Shown: positions 16,183 through 24,672 of the stretch, piece by piece
How the letters are laid out: each line of letters opens with the position of its first letter
Position numbering within the stretch: position 1 is the first letter of the stretch
Assembly (NCBI GenBank): GCA_938010615.1
Contig: CALLUY010000068.1
Span: forward strand, 1 to 34,372
Direction: 5' to 3'
Length of the DNA: 34,372 nt
Origin: an uncultured Pirellulaceae bacterium
GTDB taxonomy: Bacteria > Planctomycetota > Planctomycetia > Pirellulales > Pirellulaceae
Notes under the pieces: generated by a model
Told to the model about the DNA's origin: nothing
The model's input: the letters and a program-made list of their open reading frames with translations, nothing else
Databases searched by the model: none
Program-made: the position numbers and the translations under genes

Positions 16183-16921
16183 CTCGCTGTTCCTTGAGCT
16201 TGTCGCAGCCGCCGGGCAAACGCTTGAGAGCCGCATTGATCACGTCGTTGTAATACTTCAAACGCGTGTTTGCGTCGTCAAGCGTCTCACCAAAGGAACG
16301 ATTTTCGTCCAAGTAGATTCGCGGCACGGCGACTTCGACGACCGTGAGTTTTTGACACGCGGCCTGAACCCAAAGCTCAAGCGGCATCGCGTATCCCGTT
16401 TCTGTAAGCTCGAGTTTCCTGAGCGCTTCAACACGATAGGCTTTGAATCCACAGAACGCATCGGTGAGCTCAATGCCCATACATTCGCCGATGGTTTTCG
16501 TGATAATCTGATTGATCTTCTGACGTTCTGCCGGAGCCGAAGTATCTTCGTTGAACTCGTCCAAGTAACGACTGCCCGAAACAATGTCAGCCCCGGAACT
16601 TTCGATTCGAGCTACGAAGTCCTGAATTCGCTGCGGTTCATGCTGACCGTCGCAGTCGATCGTGACGACGTACTGGTAGCCATTTTCTTCTGCGTAATTG
16701 AAGCCAGTGATTAGAGCCGCCCCGTAGCCTTTGTTGACTTCGTGCGGGAGCAGGATCACATCGTCGCGTTGCGTCAGCAGCTTCGAAGTTCCATCAGCCG
16801 ACCCGTCGTCGACAACTAGAACATCGTCAGCGTATTGCACGACTAGATCGAGCACTTCGTTTACGGTGGCTTCTTCGTTGTAGACCGGAAGTACCGTGAG
16901 AAACTTGGTTTTTTGCGACAT
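16175..16921 (-). CDS. Family 2 glycosyltransferase (DPM1/polyprenyl-phosphate type)
   Basis: This 248-residue inverting glycosyltransferase has a GT-A fold and probably moves a sugar from a nucleotide donor to a lipid phosphate or glycan at the inner membrane face. Motifs: TVLPVYNEEATV (8-19), VLVVDDGSADGT (34-45), NKGYGAALITGF, and the DxD metal site VVTIDCDGQHEP (D89, D91), then the SGSRY and CGFKAYR elements. No transmembrane helices follow the catalytic domain, as in single-domain DPM1-like enzymes. It is upstream of, and overlaps by 8 bp, the BshC-like gene, so the two should be co-translated. The acceptor cannot be told from sequence. Confidence 0.93.
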   Translation of the reverse strand: MSQKTKFLTVLPVYNEEATVNEVLDLVVQYADDVLVVDDGSADGTSKLLTQRDDVILLPHEVNKGYGAALITGFNYAEENGYQYVVTIDCDGQHEPQRIQDFVARIESSGADIVSGSRYLDEFNEDTSAPAERQKINQIITKTIGECMGIELTDAFCGFKAYRVEALRKLELTETGYAMPLELWVQAACQKLTVVEVAVPRIYLDENRSFGETLDDANTRLKYYNDVINAALKRLPGGCDKLKEQRVG

Positions 16922-17045
16922 ATGCTCGATTACTGTAGCCTGTGAATTGTTTGACTTTCGTCAGACGCCGAACGTGGCCCCGATTATACGCTCAACCGCC
17001 GAAAAAACATCGATCAGTTTAGTTTCTCTGGAAATCGCATTGCAT

Positions 17046-17837
17046 TTAGACAGACTGAAGCGGATCGCATTCTCGTTCGCTGGCCCAAACTTTGGCATCT
17101 GAAAACTCAGCGGACATCTTCTCTGCCAAGACTTCGATGGCGAATCGCTCACTGAAATAATGTCCCATCAGAATCATCCCCGCGTTGCTGGCCCGAGCCT
17201 CCAAAACAGAATGGAATGTCGCTTCGCCGGTCACAAGGCACTCCGCGCCGCGAGCGACGGCTTTGGAAAGAAACGATCCGCCGCTGCCGCAAGCCGTCGC
17301 GATCCGCTGGACTTTGGCATCAAGATCTCCAACGACTTGAAGCCTCGGCAACTCGAAGTCCACTTTGATCTTCTCGGCGAACTCTCGCAATGTCGTCGGC
17401 GACGACAGCTTCCCAATCCTTCCAGCTCCAGGCATTTCTGGATTCTTACGATTGGGAATCACCGGAGCAGTTGATGCGATCCCAAGTCGATCGCAAAGCA
17501 TCTGGTTAATTCCGCCAACCGCCGAATCGAATCCGGTGTGCGGGCTGTAAATCGAAACGCCGGCTTGGGCGAGCTCCCAGATCAATCGCGTCGGTGTTCG
17601 ATCGGTAGTAATTCGCTTGGTGGCAGAAAAGGGCAGGGGATGATGCGATACGATTAAGTCAACATTTTTCTCGATCGCTTCGCTGGCACTTTCGGGAGTC
17701 ACTGTCAAACAAGTCATCACTTGTTTGGCATCGCGATTCGGATCGCCAAGAATGAGTCCAACGTTGTCCCATTCTTCAGCGAGCGATGTTGGTGCAAACT
17801 GGTCGAGGAATTCACAGATTGATTGAATCTTGGTCAC
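17046..17837 (-). CDS. Nif3-like dinuclear metal centre protein
   Basis: This 263-residue member of the Nif3/YbgI/YqfO family forms toroidal hexamers with a two-metal site; the physiological role is debated (GTP cyclohydrolase-like activity is a common annotation). Family metal ligands are visible: SHHPL (H65, H66), HTGFD where most members read HTNLD (D104 is the ligand), and GHYFSE (H226, E230). The N-terminal FAPTSLAEEWDNVGLILG is the standard opening. The length fits the short form without the inserted PII-like domain. The product sits between the glycosyltransferase and CYTH genes on the same strand with gaps of 124 and 60 bp, so a shared transcript with CYTH is possible. Confidence 0.94.
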   Translation of the reverse strand: MTKIQSICEFLDQFAPTSLAEEWDNVGLILGDPNRDAKQVMTCLTVTPESASEAIEKNVDLIVSHHPLPFSATKRITTDRTPTRLIWELAQAGVSIYSPHTGFDSAVGGINQMLCDRLGIASTAPVIPNRKNPEMPGAGRIGKLSSPTTLREFAEKIKVDFELPRLQVVGDLDAKVQRIATACGSGGSFLSKAVARGAECLVTGEATFHSVLEARASNAGMILMGHYFSERFAIEVLAEKMSAEFSDAKVWASERECDPLQSV

Positions 17838-17897
17838 GAAAGTTCCTTGCGAATTGATTCTGGCTAAGCCAATAGTTGGCGGTCTGTTGAGCGGCGA

Positions 17898-18461
17898 TTA
17901 CAGCTGACCGCGAGCTTCCAACAACATTTCAAGGTAACTGGTTGTGATCGAACCTTCGAGCCCAAACTTGTTGGCCAGCGCCTCGAGTTTTTCTTTCGCA
18001 GCTGAAACTTCATCTTCGTTTTCGGCCACAATTTCCAGTTCTACAAAATGGCCAACTTCATCCACCGAATCCAAACAAACTTCAACGTTGCTTCCTTGCC
18101 ATCTGATCGAAATCGTGTCGCGTGTCTTGCATACTTTTGCCACCGCATGCATTCCCATCCCAATAAACATCTCTGACATCTTGCCAGCATCTTCTTCGTT
18201 AAACGCAACTTCGACTTCGTGGCGAATCTTGGTCGTCGCGTCTTGGTTGGGACCTTTAAAGGTCAAAATGAACTTGTCGTCGACCTGCCGAATGCGAAGC
18301 GCAATGTCTTGCAACTCAAATCGTAACTGTCGATGATTGAAATATTCGTCCGACTGAAACTCAGGCTTTACGTCGCTCATGACGTCAAAGTCTCCAGATG
18401 CCAACTCGCTCCGGATCGTGTCAAAGTTTGTGACTCGGTATTTTTTTTCGATTTCAATCAT
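17898..18461 (-). CDS. CYTH-domain protein (class IV adenylate cyclase/ThTPase type)
   Basis: This soluble 187-residue enzyme has a triphosphate-tunnel fold. The signature ExExK is EIEKKYR (3-9). Charged beta strands that line the tunnel follow: LRIRQVDDKFILTFKG, TKIRHEVEV, and the late VELEIVAE. The length and the central TRDTISIRWQGSNVEVCLD match CyaB-like proteins, which have been shown to act as adenylate cyclases, thiamine triphosphatases or polyphosphatases depending on the member. Which reaction occurs here cannot be decided from sequence. It is the upstream gene of a possible CYTH-Nif3 pair and diverges from the DUF547 gene. Confidence 0.9.
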   Translation of the reverse strand: MIEIEKKYRVTNFDTIRSELASGDFDVMSDVKPEFQSDEYFNHRQLRFELQDIALRIRQVDDKFILTFKGPNQDATTKIRHEVEVAFNEEDAGKMSEMFIGMGMHAVAKVCKTRDTISIRWQGSNVEVCLDSVDEVGHFVELEIVAENEDEVSAAKEKLEALANKFGLEGSITTSYLEMLLEARGQL

Positions 18462-18602
18462 GGCTATATTTCAATTCTGCGTCAGATTCTTAACAGACAG
18501 AGTTTATTTGGACGATTCCGCCTGCTTGCAGCGAACAAGGTTCAGTAAGAATGCCGTACCATTGGCCGTCCAACAGCATAAAAACCTTTCGCGAGCAAGA
18601 TT

Positions 18603-19433
18603 ATGAACCTTCACTCTTCTAAATTTTTTCAAGCCGTGGTCCTATCCACAATCTTGCTTGCATCAGCCAATGTCGCCAACGCTGACGAGTTCGCAGGAAA
18701 ACAGTGGCCGGCCAACGAGCAAGTTTCGATCGACCAAATCAGCCACCAATCATTCGACACGCTGCTCAAAAAGTACGTCGATGAAGATGGCATGGTCGAC
18801 TATCGGGCTTGGCACCAAAACCAAACTGATCGCGACACACTGAAATCGTATCTTGAAAACCTCAGCAAAGCCAATCCAAACGCGAAAGCAGCGAACGCGG
18901 CCAAGTTGGCATATTGGATCAACGCTTACAACGCGTTGACGATCGAAGGCATCCTACGGGTCTACCCGACAACCAGTATTCGCAATCACACCGCAAAACT
19001 GTTCGGCTACAACATCTGGAAGAAGCTCTTTCTGTATGTGGGCAGTTCCAAAATCAACCTCAACGACATCGAGCACAAAGTTCTTCGCTCGATGAACGAG
19101 CCACGCATCCATTTTGCGATCGTCTGTGCGTCGATCGGTTGTCCTCGACTGCTCAACAGTGCTTACACCGCGGACCAACTTGAGAATCAACTAGCGACCA
19201 ACACAACCGATTTCTTTTCGCGATCAAGAAACTTGGTCGTTGACGCGAAGAATTCGAAGCTGCACCTTAGTGCGATCATGAACTGGTTCGGTTCAGACTT
19301 TGGCGATTCGACAACGGAGCAGATCAAGGCGATTGGTCGGTATTTGCCAGACGACGCAAAGACGCTTGTCACGAAGGGGAAGTTTTCGGTTGGCTACTTG
19401 GACTACAACTGGAATCTGAACTCCAAGAAGTAA
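18603..19433 (+). CDS. Exported DUF547 protein
   Basis: This 276-residue exported protein has an N-terminal signal peptide (FFQAVVLSTILLASANVANA, cleavage near 27 after ANA). The DUF547 domain occupies most of the rest, with its recognisable core: KLAYWINAYNALTIEGIL, then HFAIVCASIGCPRL (two cysteines four residues apart) and a C-terminal VGYLDYNWNLN. DUF547 proteins resemble a papain/NlpC-like fold, but their activity is not established, so none is claimed. The ATG follows a weak ribosome binding site. It stands alone; a repeat region follows. It diverges from the CYTH gene across a 141-bp gap. Confidence 0.9.
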   Translation: MNLHSSKFFQAVVLSTILLASANVANADEFAGKQWPANEQVSIDQISHQSFDTLLKKYVDEDGMVDYRAWHQNQTDRDTLKSYLENLSKANPNAKAANAAKLAYWINAYNALTIEGILRVYPTTSIRNHTAKLFGYNIWKKLFLYVGSSKINLNDIEHKVLRSMNEPRIHFAIVCASIGCPRLLNSAYTADQLENQLATNTTDFFSRSRNLVVDAKNSKLHLSAIMNWFGSDFGDSTTEQIKAIGRYLPDDAKTLVTKGKFSVGYLDYNWNLNSKK

Positions 19434-19492
19434 ATTCGGTTGCAATTACGCAAATGACCGATGGTTGATTCTAGTCCACCCCTGCTCATCGC

Positions 19493-19647
19493 CGTTTAAC
19501 GGCAATACCGTTCAATGAAGGTGATTCAGTAGGGTCGTTGCAGTTGGGGAGGTGGCATAAGCCTCTGGCTTGTGGACATGCAGAACACAGGCCAGAGGCC
19601 TATGCCACCGAGACTTTGGCTTCATTGAACGGTATTGCCGTTAAACG
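19493..19647. repeat. Nested inverted repeat, 155 bp
   Basis: Outer arms of 28 bp are perfect inverses (19493-19520 and 19620-19647, CGTTTAACGGCAATACCG... and its complement). Inside them lies a second inverted repeat of 24 bp (19551-19574 and 19586-19609, GGTGGCATAAGCCTCTGGCT... with one mismatch and one G-T pair) closed by an 11-nt loop. The RNA or single strand would fold into a very long stem-loop. There is no ORF inside. It occupies the gap between DUF547 and the membrane protein gene and could be a non-autonomous REP/MITE-like element. Confidence 0.85.
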
Positions 19648-19690
19648 CAACAGCCTTCAATGAAGTTGATGTCACGCTTCGCTTTGGCTT

Positions 19691-19804
19691 TTCAGTAGGG
19701 TCGTTGCAGTCGGGGAGGTGGCATAAGCCTCTGGCTTGTGGACATGCAGAACACAGGCCAGAGGCCTATGCCACCGAGACTTTGGCTTCATTGAACGGTA
19801 TTGC
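19691..19804. repeat. Second copy of the palindromic repeat unit
   Basis: A 114-bp direct repeat of 19525-19638, with one difference (CAGTCGGGG for CAGTTGGGG), at a 166-bp offset. It keeps the whole inner hairpin and the right outer arm, while the left outer arm is degraded (CAGCCTTCAATGAAG). It ends 7 bp before the stop of the membrane protein gene. Confidence 0.9.
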
Positions 19805-19811
19805 ACCCACG

Positions 19812-21584
19812 TCAGAACTTTAACACCACCCAAGTCGCTCTTTTTCCTTCTGCAGGATAAACGCACTCAAACTTTGGTTTGCCAATATCCGGATTGCTAC
19901 ACGCGAGGTCATAAACTGCCTGAGGAATCAACAGGTAGTTCGCGCCGTACTTTTCTGCGATCTCAGAAAGTTGTTCGTCGGTGTACATCAAAATCTGCAT
20001 CTCAGCGAACTGCTGCGGATCTTGAATCTCCTTCAGCCGTTGATGCCACTGCACGATCGAATTCGCGTCCTGTGGAATGTCCTTCCACGATACAACCTCT
20101 GTCCGTGAGGCGTACCACTTAAACGTCTGCTGTTGATGCGGCGTGATAAAAACCGAATCTTCTGGCGTATTGTCACGAATCCAATCGCAAACTTTCACCC
20201 AGTTCTGCCACGATTCGCGAAATCGCGTTTCGCTTTCTGGATACTGCGGCAGCGACCGCACATCTGCATTCGGAATTTGAAGTTGATGTCGCTCAAGGAA
20301 CAACAATCCAGCCGCCAGAAAAACGCAGACGGTAAAAATCACCGATGACGCGCGACGAAAGACATCGTTCTCCAACTCAAGCCAAAACGCGATCACGAAA
20401 CAGCTTGCCAGTGAAATCGTTGCCGGCACTGCAAAGTCCGCCAAGCGAAACCAATAGAACTTCAACAAGCCGGCACAGAAGACGTTTCCCGAATCAGCCA
20501 ATCCACTGATGATCAATCCAAAAAACGAAATCAGCAACGCTCCCGTTGCAAAGTCTTGCAATGGTTCGAGTTTCCGATGAAAGATCACTGGATTCACCAT
20601 CAGCCGAGTTTTGAGCCACTGATAGAGCAGTCCCCAGAACGCAATCAGAATCGCAAACCGTGCAACATGCCAAGTCGGAAATGCATCGAAGTCCAAGTGA
20701 TGTGCGATCCGCTGTCCAACATAGACTTCCGACGCGAATTGTTTGTCTGCGGCAGCCGCACCGAAATCGGAAATCAACGGCGGCAGAATTCCCGCCAATG
20801 CCAACAGCCCTCCGATGGCCAACGGAACCCACCAATCGTTCGTTCGCACTTTCCAAAACTCAAGCGTCGTTGATCGGTTGCTGGCTCGGCGAATTTGCAC
20901 CACAACCGAGGCAAACAAACATGCCAACACCGCCCAACCCCCAACCAGCACATGGAACGCAGAGGCAGCGCCCAACAATGGCCAAACGTATCTCCAATTG
21001 CCTTTGACCAATTGTGACAAACCAAGGATCACAAAAAAGTAGGCGAATCCCTTCGCTTCGAAGCCTCCGACGACCCATTCGCCAGCCAGATGAAATTTGT
21101 CATTGAGCAACAGAAAAAACAGCGCCGACAATACCGACATAAATTTCAGCGGCACAATTGCGTGGCTTAGCTTCTGCCAAGCAAACGCCATTAGCGACCA
21201 CGTTAACACTCGCCCCGTCCACGCAAACGCGGTCAATGACATGAACTTCGTCATCCAGCCAAAACAGACATAAAACAGCCAATGCGAAAACGAAGATCCG
21301 AGAAACAAATCTCCGGGGCAATATCCGGCGTCCCAAAAATGCTTTGCTTTCGTGAGATAGTGAGATTCGTTGACGTCTGGGGTTGGTTGGCCGGCGTACA
21401 GAAAAAAGCAAACAGCAATCAGCAACGTTTCCAACAGCCACTGATACTTTCCCGTTTCGTGCAGCGGTCCACGTGCCGCCCGAGACGATGAACTGACCGT
21501 TTCCGAGCCGCCGCGCCCTGTTCCCGAATCGCCACCTCGGCTAATCTTGAAGGGAAGAGGAAGTTTGAAAACGGCATCAATCAT
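19812..21584 (-). CDS. Large polytopic membrane protein (DUF6798-like)
   Basis: This is an integral membrane protein of 590 residues. After about 50 polar residues come roughly ten hydrophobic helices up to about residue 430, with a first periplasmic loop (PDVNESHYLTKAKHFWDAG) like that of planctomycete DUF6798 proteins and, more loosely, GT-C glycosyltransferases. The final ~150 residues form a soluble domain (WIRDNTPEDSVFITPHQQQTFKWYASR, then a Tyr/Glu-rich end YGANYLLIPQAVYD) of the kind found behind GT-C-like membrane cores. An enzymatic role in lipid-linked sugar transfer is possible but unproven; no catalytic residue can be identified. The start ATG lies only 17 bp from that of the divergent flavoprotein-SelD gene, and its ribosome binding site is poor. 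It ends beside a palindromic repeat. Confidence 0.75.
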   Translation of the reverse strand: MIDAVFKLPLPFKISRGGDSGTGRGGSETVSSSSRAARGPLHETGKYQWLLETLLIAVCFFLYAGQPTPDVNESHYLTKAKHFWDAGYCPGDLFLGSSFSHWLFYVCFGWMTKFMSLTAFAWTGRVLTWSLMAFAWQKLSHAIVPLKFMSVLSALFFLLLNDKFHLAGEWVVGGFEAKGFAYFFVILGLSQLVKGNWRYVWPLLGAASAFHVLVGGWAVLACLFASVVVQIRRASNRSTTLEFWKVRTNDWWVPLAIGGLLALAGILPPLISDFGAAAADKQFASEVYVGQRIAHHLDFDAFPTWHVARFAILIAFWGLLYQWLKTRLMVNPVIFHRKLEPLQDFATGALLISFFGLIISGLADSGNVFCAGLLKFYWFRLADFAVPATISLASCFVIAFWLELENDVFRRASSVIFTVCVFLAAGLLFLERHQLQIPNADVRSLPQYPESETRFRESWQNWVKVCDWIRDNTPEDSVFITPHQQQTFKWYASRTEVVSWKDIPQDANSIVQWHQRLKEIQDPQQFAEMQILMYTDEQLSEIAEKYGANYLLIPQAVYDLACSNPDIGKPKFECVYPAEGKRATWVVLKF

Positions 21585-21601
21585 CGCGGAAAATTCGCTC
21601 T

Positions 21602-23794
21602 ATGGCATCTAATAAGGCTAAGCACACGGTTGTACTACTGGGAGTCGGACACACCAATGCCCATGTGCTTCGAATGTGGAAAATGCATCCGATTTCGGAT
21701 GCGAATCTGGTTTGCGTCTCCAACTTCCCTGTTGCATCTTACTCCGGCATGATGCCCGGTGTACTGGCCGGCCAGTATCCAACCGAAGCAATGGAAATCG
21801 ATCTGGTGCGACTCTGTCGGTCGGCGGATGCTCGACTCGTGCTCGGCGAGGTCTCGGGGCTCGACGTCGAGAAGCAAGAATTACTTTTCGAAAACCGTCC
21901 GCCACTGAGATTCGATCAACTGTCGATCGGTATCGGCTCGGTGCCAACTTTCGAAGGCGTCGAAGTCACTTCCCACGACAGCCTGCTGGCAATCAAACCA
22001 ATGCAGACTTTTCTGGAACGTTTGGAAAACCGGCTCGATCAGTTTGACAAGAAACATAATATTCGAATCGCCGTCGTCGGTGGCGGAATTGGCTCGATCG
22101 AAACAGCGTTCTGTTTGAAGAAGAAACTCCTGACCGAAGGACGTTCACATGAGATCTCGTTAGTGACTCGTTCTTCACGCATCGGTAAGGGCTTGGCATC
22201 GTCGACGCAAAAACTGATCGAAGATCAACTGGCCGCGAAGGAAATTGACCTGATCACAGACCGATCCGTCATCGAAATTAACTCGGACTCAATCCGGCTT
22301 GGAACTCAAAAACTGATTGATGCCGACATGGTGATCTGGGGAACCGGCGCTGTTGCTCCAAAACTGTTGGAATCACTTCCGCTTGAGAAAGACGAACGTG
22401 GCTTCCTCGCCACCAAACCAACGCTTCAATCCTTGACCAGCAATGCGATTTATGCAGTCGGGGACTCCGGAACCATTATTGGAAACGAAACGGACAAAGC
22501 TGGCGTGTTCGCTGTTCGCCAAGGACCAATCCTGTGGCAAAACATTCTCAACCAAATCGACGGCGACCGCCGTTTGGCCCCTTATGAGCCGCAACTTGAT
22601 TACCTGAAACTGATCAACACGGCCGATGGCAAATCGATCGCTCAACGGAAAGGCCGCGGCCACTACGCGAAGTGGTGTTGGTGGTTGAAGGATCGCATCG
22701 ACAAAAAGTTCATGGAGATGTATCAGGATTACACTCCGATGCCGATGGAAGACATGCCCGTCGACACAGAATCCTTGATGCGGTGCCTTGGCTGTGGTGG
22801 AAAGATCGGCGGACAGATTTTGTCAGCCGTTTTGGAAGAGCTTGAAGTACCCAAGCACGAAGACGTTCGCATTGGCTTGGAGGAGCCCGACGATGCAGCT
22901 GTGATTCGTACGCCTGGAAAAGAGATCAGCATCACGACGGACTTCTTCGCCAGCCCGCTCGATGATCCGTATCTGACAGGCCGCATCGCCGTGCTCAATT
23001 CTGCCAGCGATTGCTTCGTAATGGGAGCCCAACCAAATGCGGCTCTTGCGATTGTGCAGTTGCCAATGGTTCACAGCCGCCAGCAGCTTCAGATCATGCG
23101 TGAACTGATGACGGGCAGCGTTGAGGAGCTTGCGAGAATGGGAGCCACGATCGTTGGCGGTCATTCAATCGAGGGACCTCGATTGCTGGCGGGCTTCACG
23201 GTCATGGGCAATCAGATCGCCGACCTCAAAACGAAAGGGCAGCTGGCAACAGGGGATTTATTGATCCTGTCCAAACCAATCGGCAGCGGCGTATTGCTTG
23301 CTGCGTGGATGCAGTGCGCCCTGGAAGGCAAATACTTCCAGCCACTGGTCAATTCAATGCTGTTGAGCAATCAGATCGCTTTGCAGCTCGCAACGCGATC
23401 CGACATCACAGCGATGACGGACGTCACTGGATTCGGTTTGGCTGGCCACTTGAAAGAGATGCTGATCGCGAGCAACAAGTCAGCAAAACTCGACTTGAGC
23501 TCGATTCCTTTGCTTCCTGGCTGCCAAGAAATGCTGGATCAAAACATCGAGAGCACACTTGCTCCCGACAACCGAATCAACTTGGCATCAATTGGCTTCA
23601 CTGGCATCGACATCGGTGACCGTCGTGTCGCAAGTTTATTCGATCCGCAAACCGGAGGCGGACTATTGTTTGGCGTTAAAGCAAACGCTGCCGACGAGGT
23701 GCTCGGCTTCATGAACGATGGCGGATTCGAGCAAGCTTGCGTGATCGGTGAAGTGGTCGACTCTGCCGATACGGGATCCAGCATTGCTCTGTAG
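21602..23794 (+). CDS. selD: Selenide, water dikinase fused to a flavin oxidoreductase
   Basis: This is a 730-residue fusion. Residues 1 to about 360 are an FAD/NAD(P)-dependent pyridine nucleotide-disulphide oxidoreductase-like domain (LLGVGHTNAHVL at 13-23, VVGGGIGSIETA at 158-169, YAVGDSG at 284-290). Residues about 385-730 are SelD, which makes selenophosphate from selenide and ATP for selenocysteine and selenouridine tRNA synthesis. SelD motifs are RCLGCGGKI with catalytic Cys398 (a cysteine, not selenocysteine; the second Cys of the E. coli GCGC motif is Gly here), DDAAVI, TTDFFASP, VGGHSIEGP and TGFGLAGHLKEM. The fusion type is known (N-terminal-to-SelD family). The oxidoreductase may supply reduced selenium, but that is inference. 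No selA, selB or selU is in the window. It starts 17 bp from a divergent gene, so regulatory space is minimal. Confidence 0.95.
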   Translation: MASNKAKHTVVLLGVGHTNAHVLRMWKMHPISDANLVCVSNFPVASYSGMMPGVLAGQYPTEAMEIDLVRLCRSADARLVLGEVSGLDVEKQELLFENRPPLRFDQLSIGIGSVPTFEGVEVTSHDSLLAIKPMQTFLERLENRLDQFDKKHNIRIAVVGGGIGSIETAFCLKKKLLTEGRSHEISLVTRSSRIGKGLASSTQKLIEDQLAAKEIDLITDRSVIEINSDSIRLGTQKLIDADMVIWGTGAVAPKLLESLPLEKDERGFLATKPTLQSLTSNAIYAVGDSGTIIGNETDKAGVFAVRQGPILWQNILNQIDGDRRLAPYEPQLDYLKLINTADGKSIAQRKGRGHYAKWCWWLKDRIDKKFMEMYQDYTPMPMEDMPVDTESLMRCLGCGGKIGGQILSAVLEELEVPKHEDVRIGLEEPDDAAVIRTPGKEISITTDFFASPLDDPYLTGRIAVLNSASDCFVMGAQPNAALAIVQLPMVHSRQQLQIMRELMTGSVEELARMGATIVGGHSIEGPRLLAGFTVMGNQIADLKTKGQLATGDLLILSKPIGSGVLLAAWMQCALEGKYFQPLVNSMLLSNQIALQLATRSDITAMTDVTGFGLAGHLKEMLIASNKSAKLDLSSIPLLPGCQEMLDQNIESTLAPDNRINLASIGFTGIDIGDRRVASLFDPQTGGGLLFGVKANAADEVLGFMNDGGFEQACVIGEVVDSADTGSSIAL

Positions 23795-23960
23795 CCAACG
23801 ATTCAAGGGGGAATGGACGGGTATTTCTGGCTGTAACGAATTGAATTTCATTAAAAACGCAAAGTAATTCGGCACGCAAATTTTTGGCATCGGATTCTGG
23901 GTCGGTTTAGTAACGTGAATCTTCTTTCACTTACATGACTCCTTTCTAGGTTGTGCAACG

Positions 23961-24629
23961 ATGATTCGAACTGCCCTTTTTATGCTCTGCTTGGCGTGTG
24001 CTTTTCCCGTAATGGCTTCCGCCCAAATCAACATTGATGCTGAAGATTCAGGCTGGTATCGAGACGACGGATTCCACGATGTGACCAACGAAAACTATCT
24101 GACCGGCATTTTCGACTTCAACAATAACCGGACTGAACGCAATAGTTTTTTCGTATTCGACTTGACGAATGTAGGTAACGTAGCCGATGCAGTGCTCAGG
24201 CTTAACTTGCCAACAACGGGGTACAACAGCCAAGATGCAATGGAGACGTTTACTCTTTTCGACTTCAGCGGCAACGTCAATAGTTTGATCAATGGTACTG
24301 GTGGGGTCGCCGCACACACCGACCTTGGGACTGGAGTTTCCTTTGGGTCTGTAGACGTTTCATTGGCTGATGAAAACTCGTTCATCGACATTCAACTCAA
24401 CACTGATGGAATTGCCTTTCTGGATTCCTCAGTCGGCAACATGGTTGCCATCGGCGGTGCGGTGACATCGCTAAATAGTACGCTGGGAGACGAATGGGTT
24501 TTTGGCAACACTGGCCCGGATCCGACTCCGACCCCAACTTTGCTTGTCGCCGTTCCTGAGCCATCTTCGATTGCTTTGATCGGATGTGCATTCGCATTCG
24601 TTTCCACAAGACGACGTCGCCGAAGTTAA
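23961..24629 (+). CDS. PEP-CTERM sorted surface protein
   Basis: This is an exosortase substrate of 222 residues. An N-terminal signal peptide (MIRTALFMLCLACAFPVMASA, cleavage near 22) is followed by a beta-rich Asn/Asp/Thr-rich exported domain with no recognised enzyme fold. A proline spacer (GPDPTPTPTLLVA) leads to the tripartite C-terminal tag: VPEPSS, a hydrophobic helix (IALIGCAFAFVS) and TRRRRRS. The tag is expected to be cut by an exosortase and the protein anchored or released at the outer layers. No exosortase gene is in the window. A second ATG is not needed, because the signal peptide begins at the chosen start. It stands alone, followed by a repeat region. Confidence 0.9.
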   Translation: MIRTALFMLCLACAFPVMASAQINIDAEDSGWYRDDGFHDVTNENYLTGIFDFNNNRTERNSFFVFDLTNVGNVADAVLRLNLPTTGYNSQDAMETFTLFDFSGNVNSLINGTGGVAAHTDLGTGVSFGSVDVSLADENSFIDIQLNTDGIAFLDSSVGNMVAIGGAVTSLNSTLGDEWVFGNTGPDPTPTPTLLVAVPEPSSIALIGCAFAFVSTRRRRRS

Positions 24630-24672
24630 GCTAAGAACACGCTGGGGCAACGACCATCGCCGTTAAGAGTTT

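Noticed and set aside
19635..19866. Short ORFs on both strands inside the palindromic repeat
   Set aside because: They encode near-identical peptides (GRWHKPLACGH and the reverse-strand RWHRPLACVLH) because the sequence is an inverted repeat.
22780..22803. Selenocysteine at the SelD active site
   Set aside because: The codon at the catalytic position is for cysteine (Cys398) and no in-frame TGA interrupts the gene.
23795..23960. Sigma-54 (-24/-12) promoter before the PEP-CTERM gene
   Set aside because: I looked for GG-N10-GC because PEP-CTERM genes can be under NtrC-type control; GGCAC and TTGGCA are present but the spacing is wrong.
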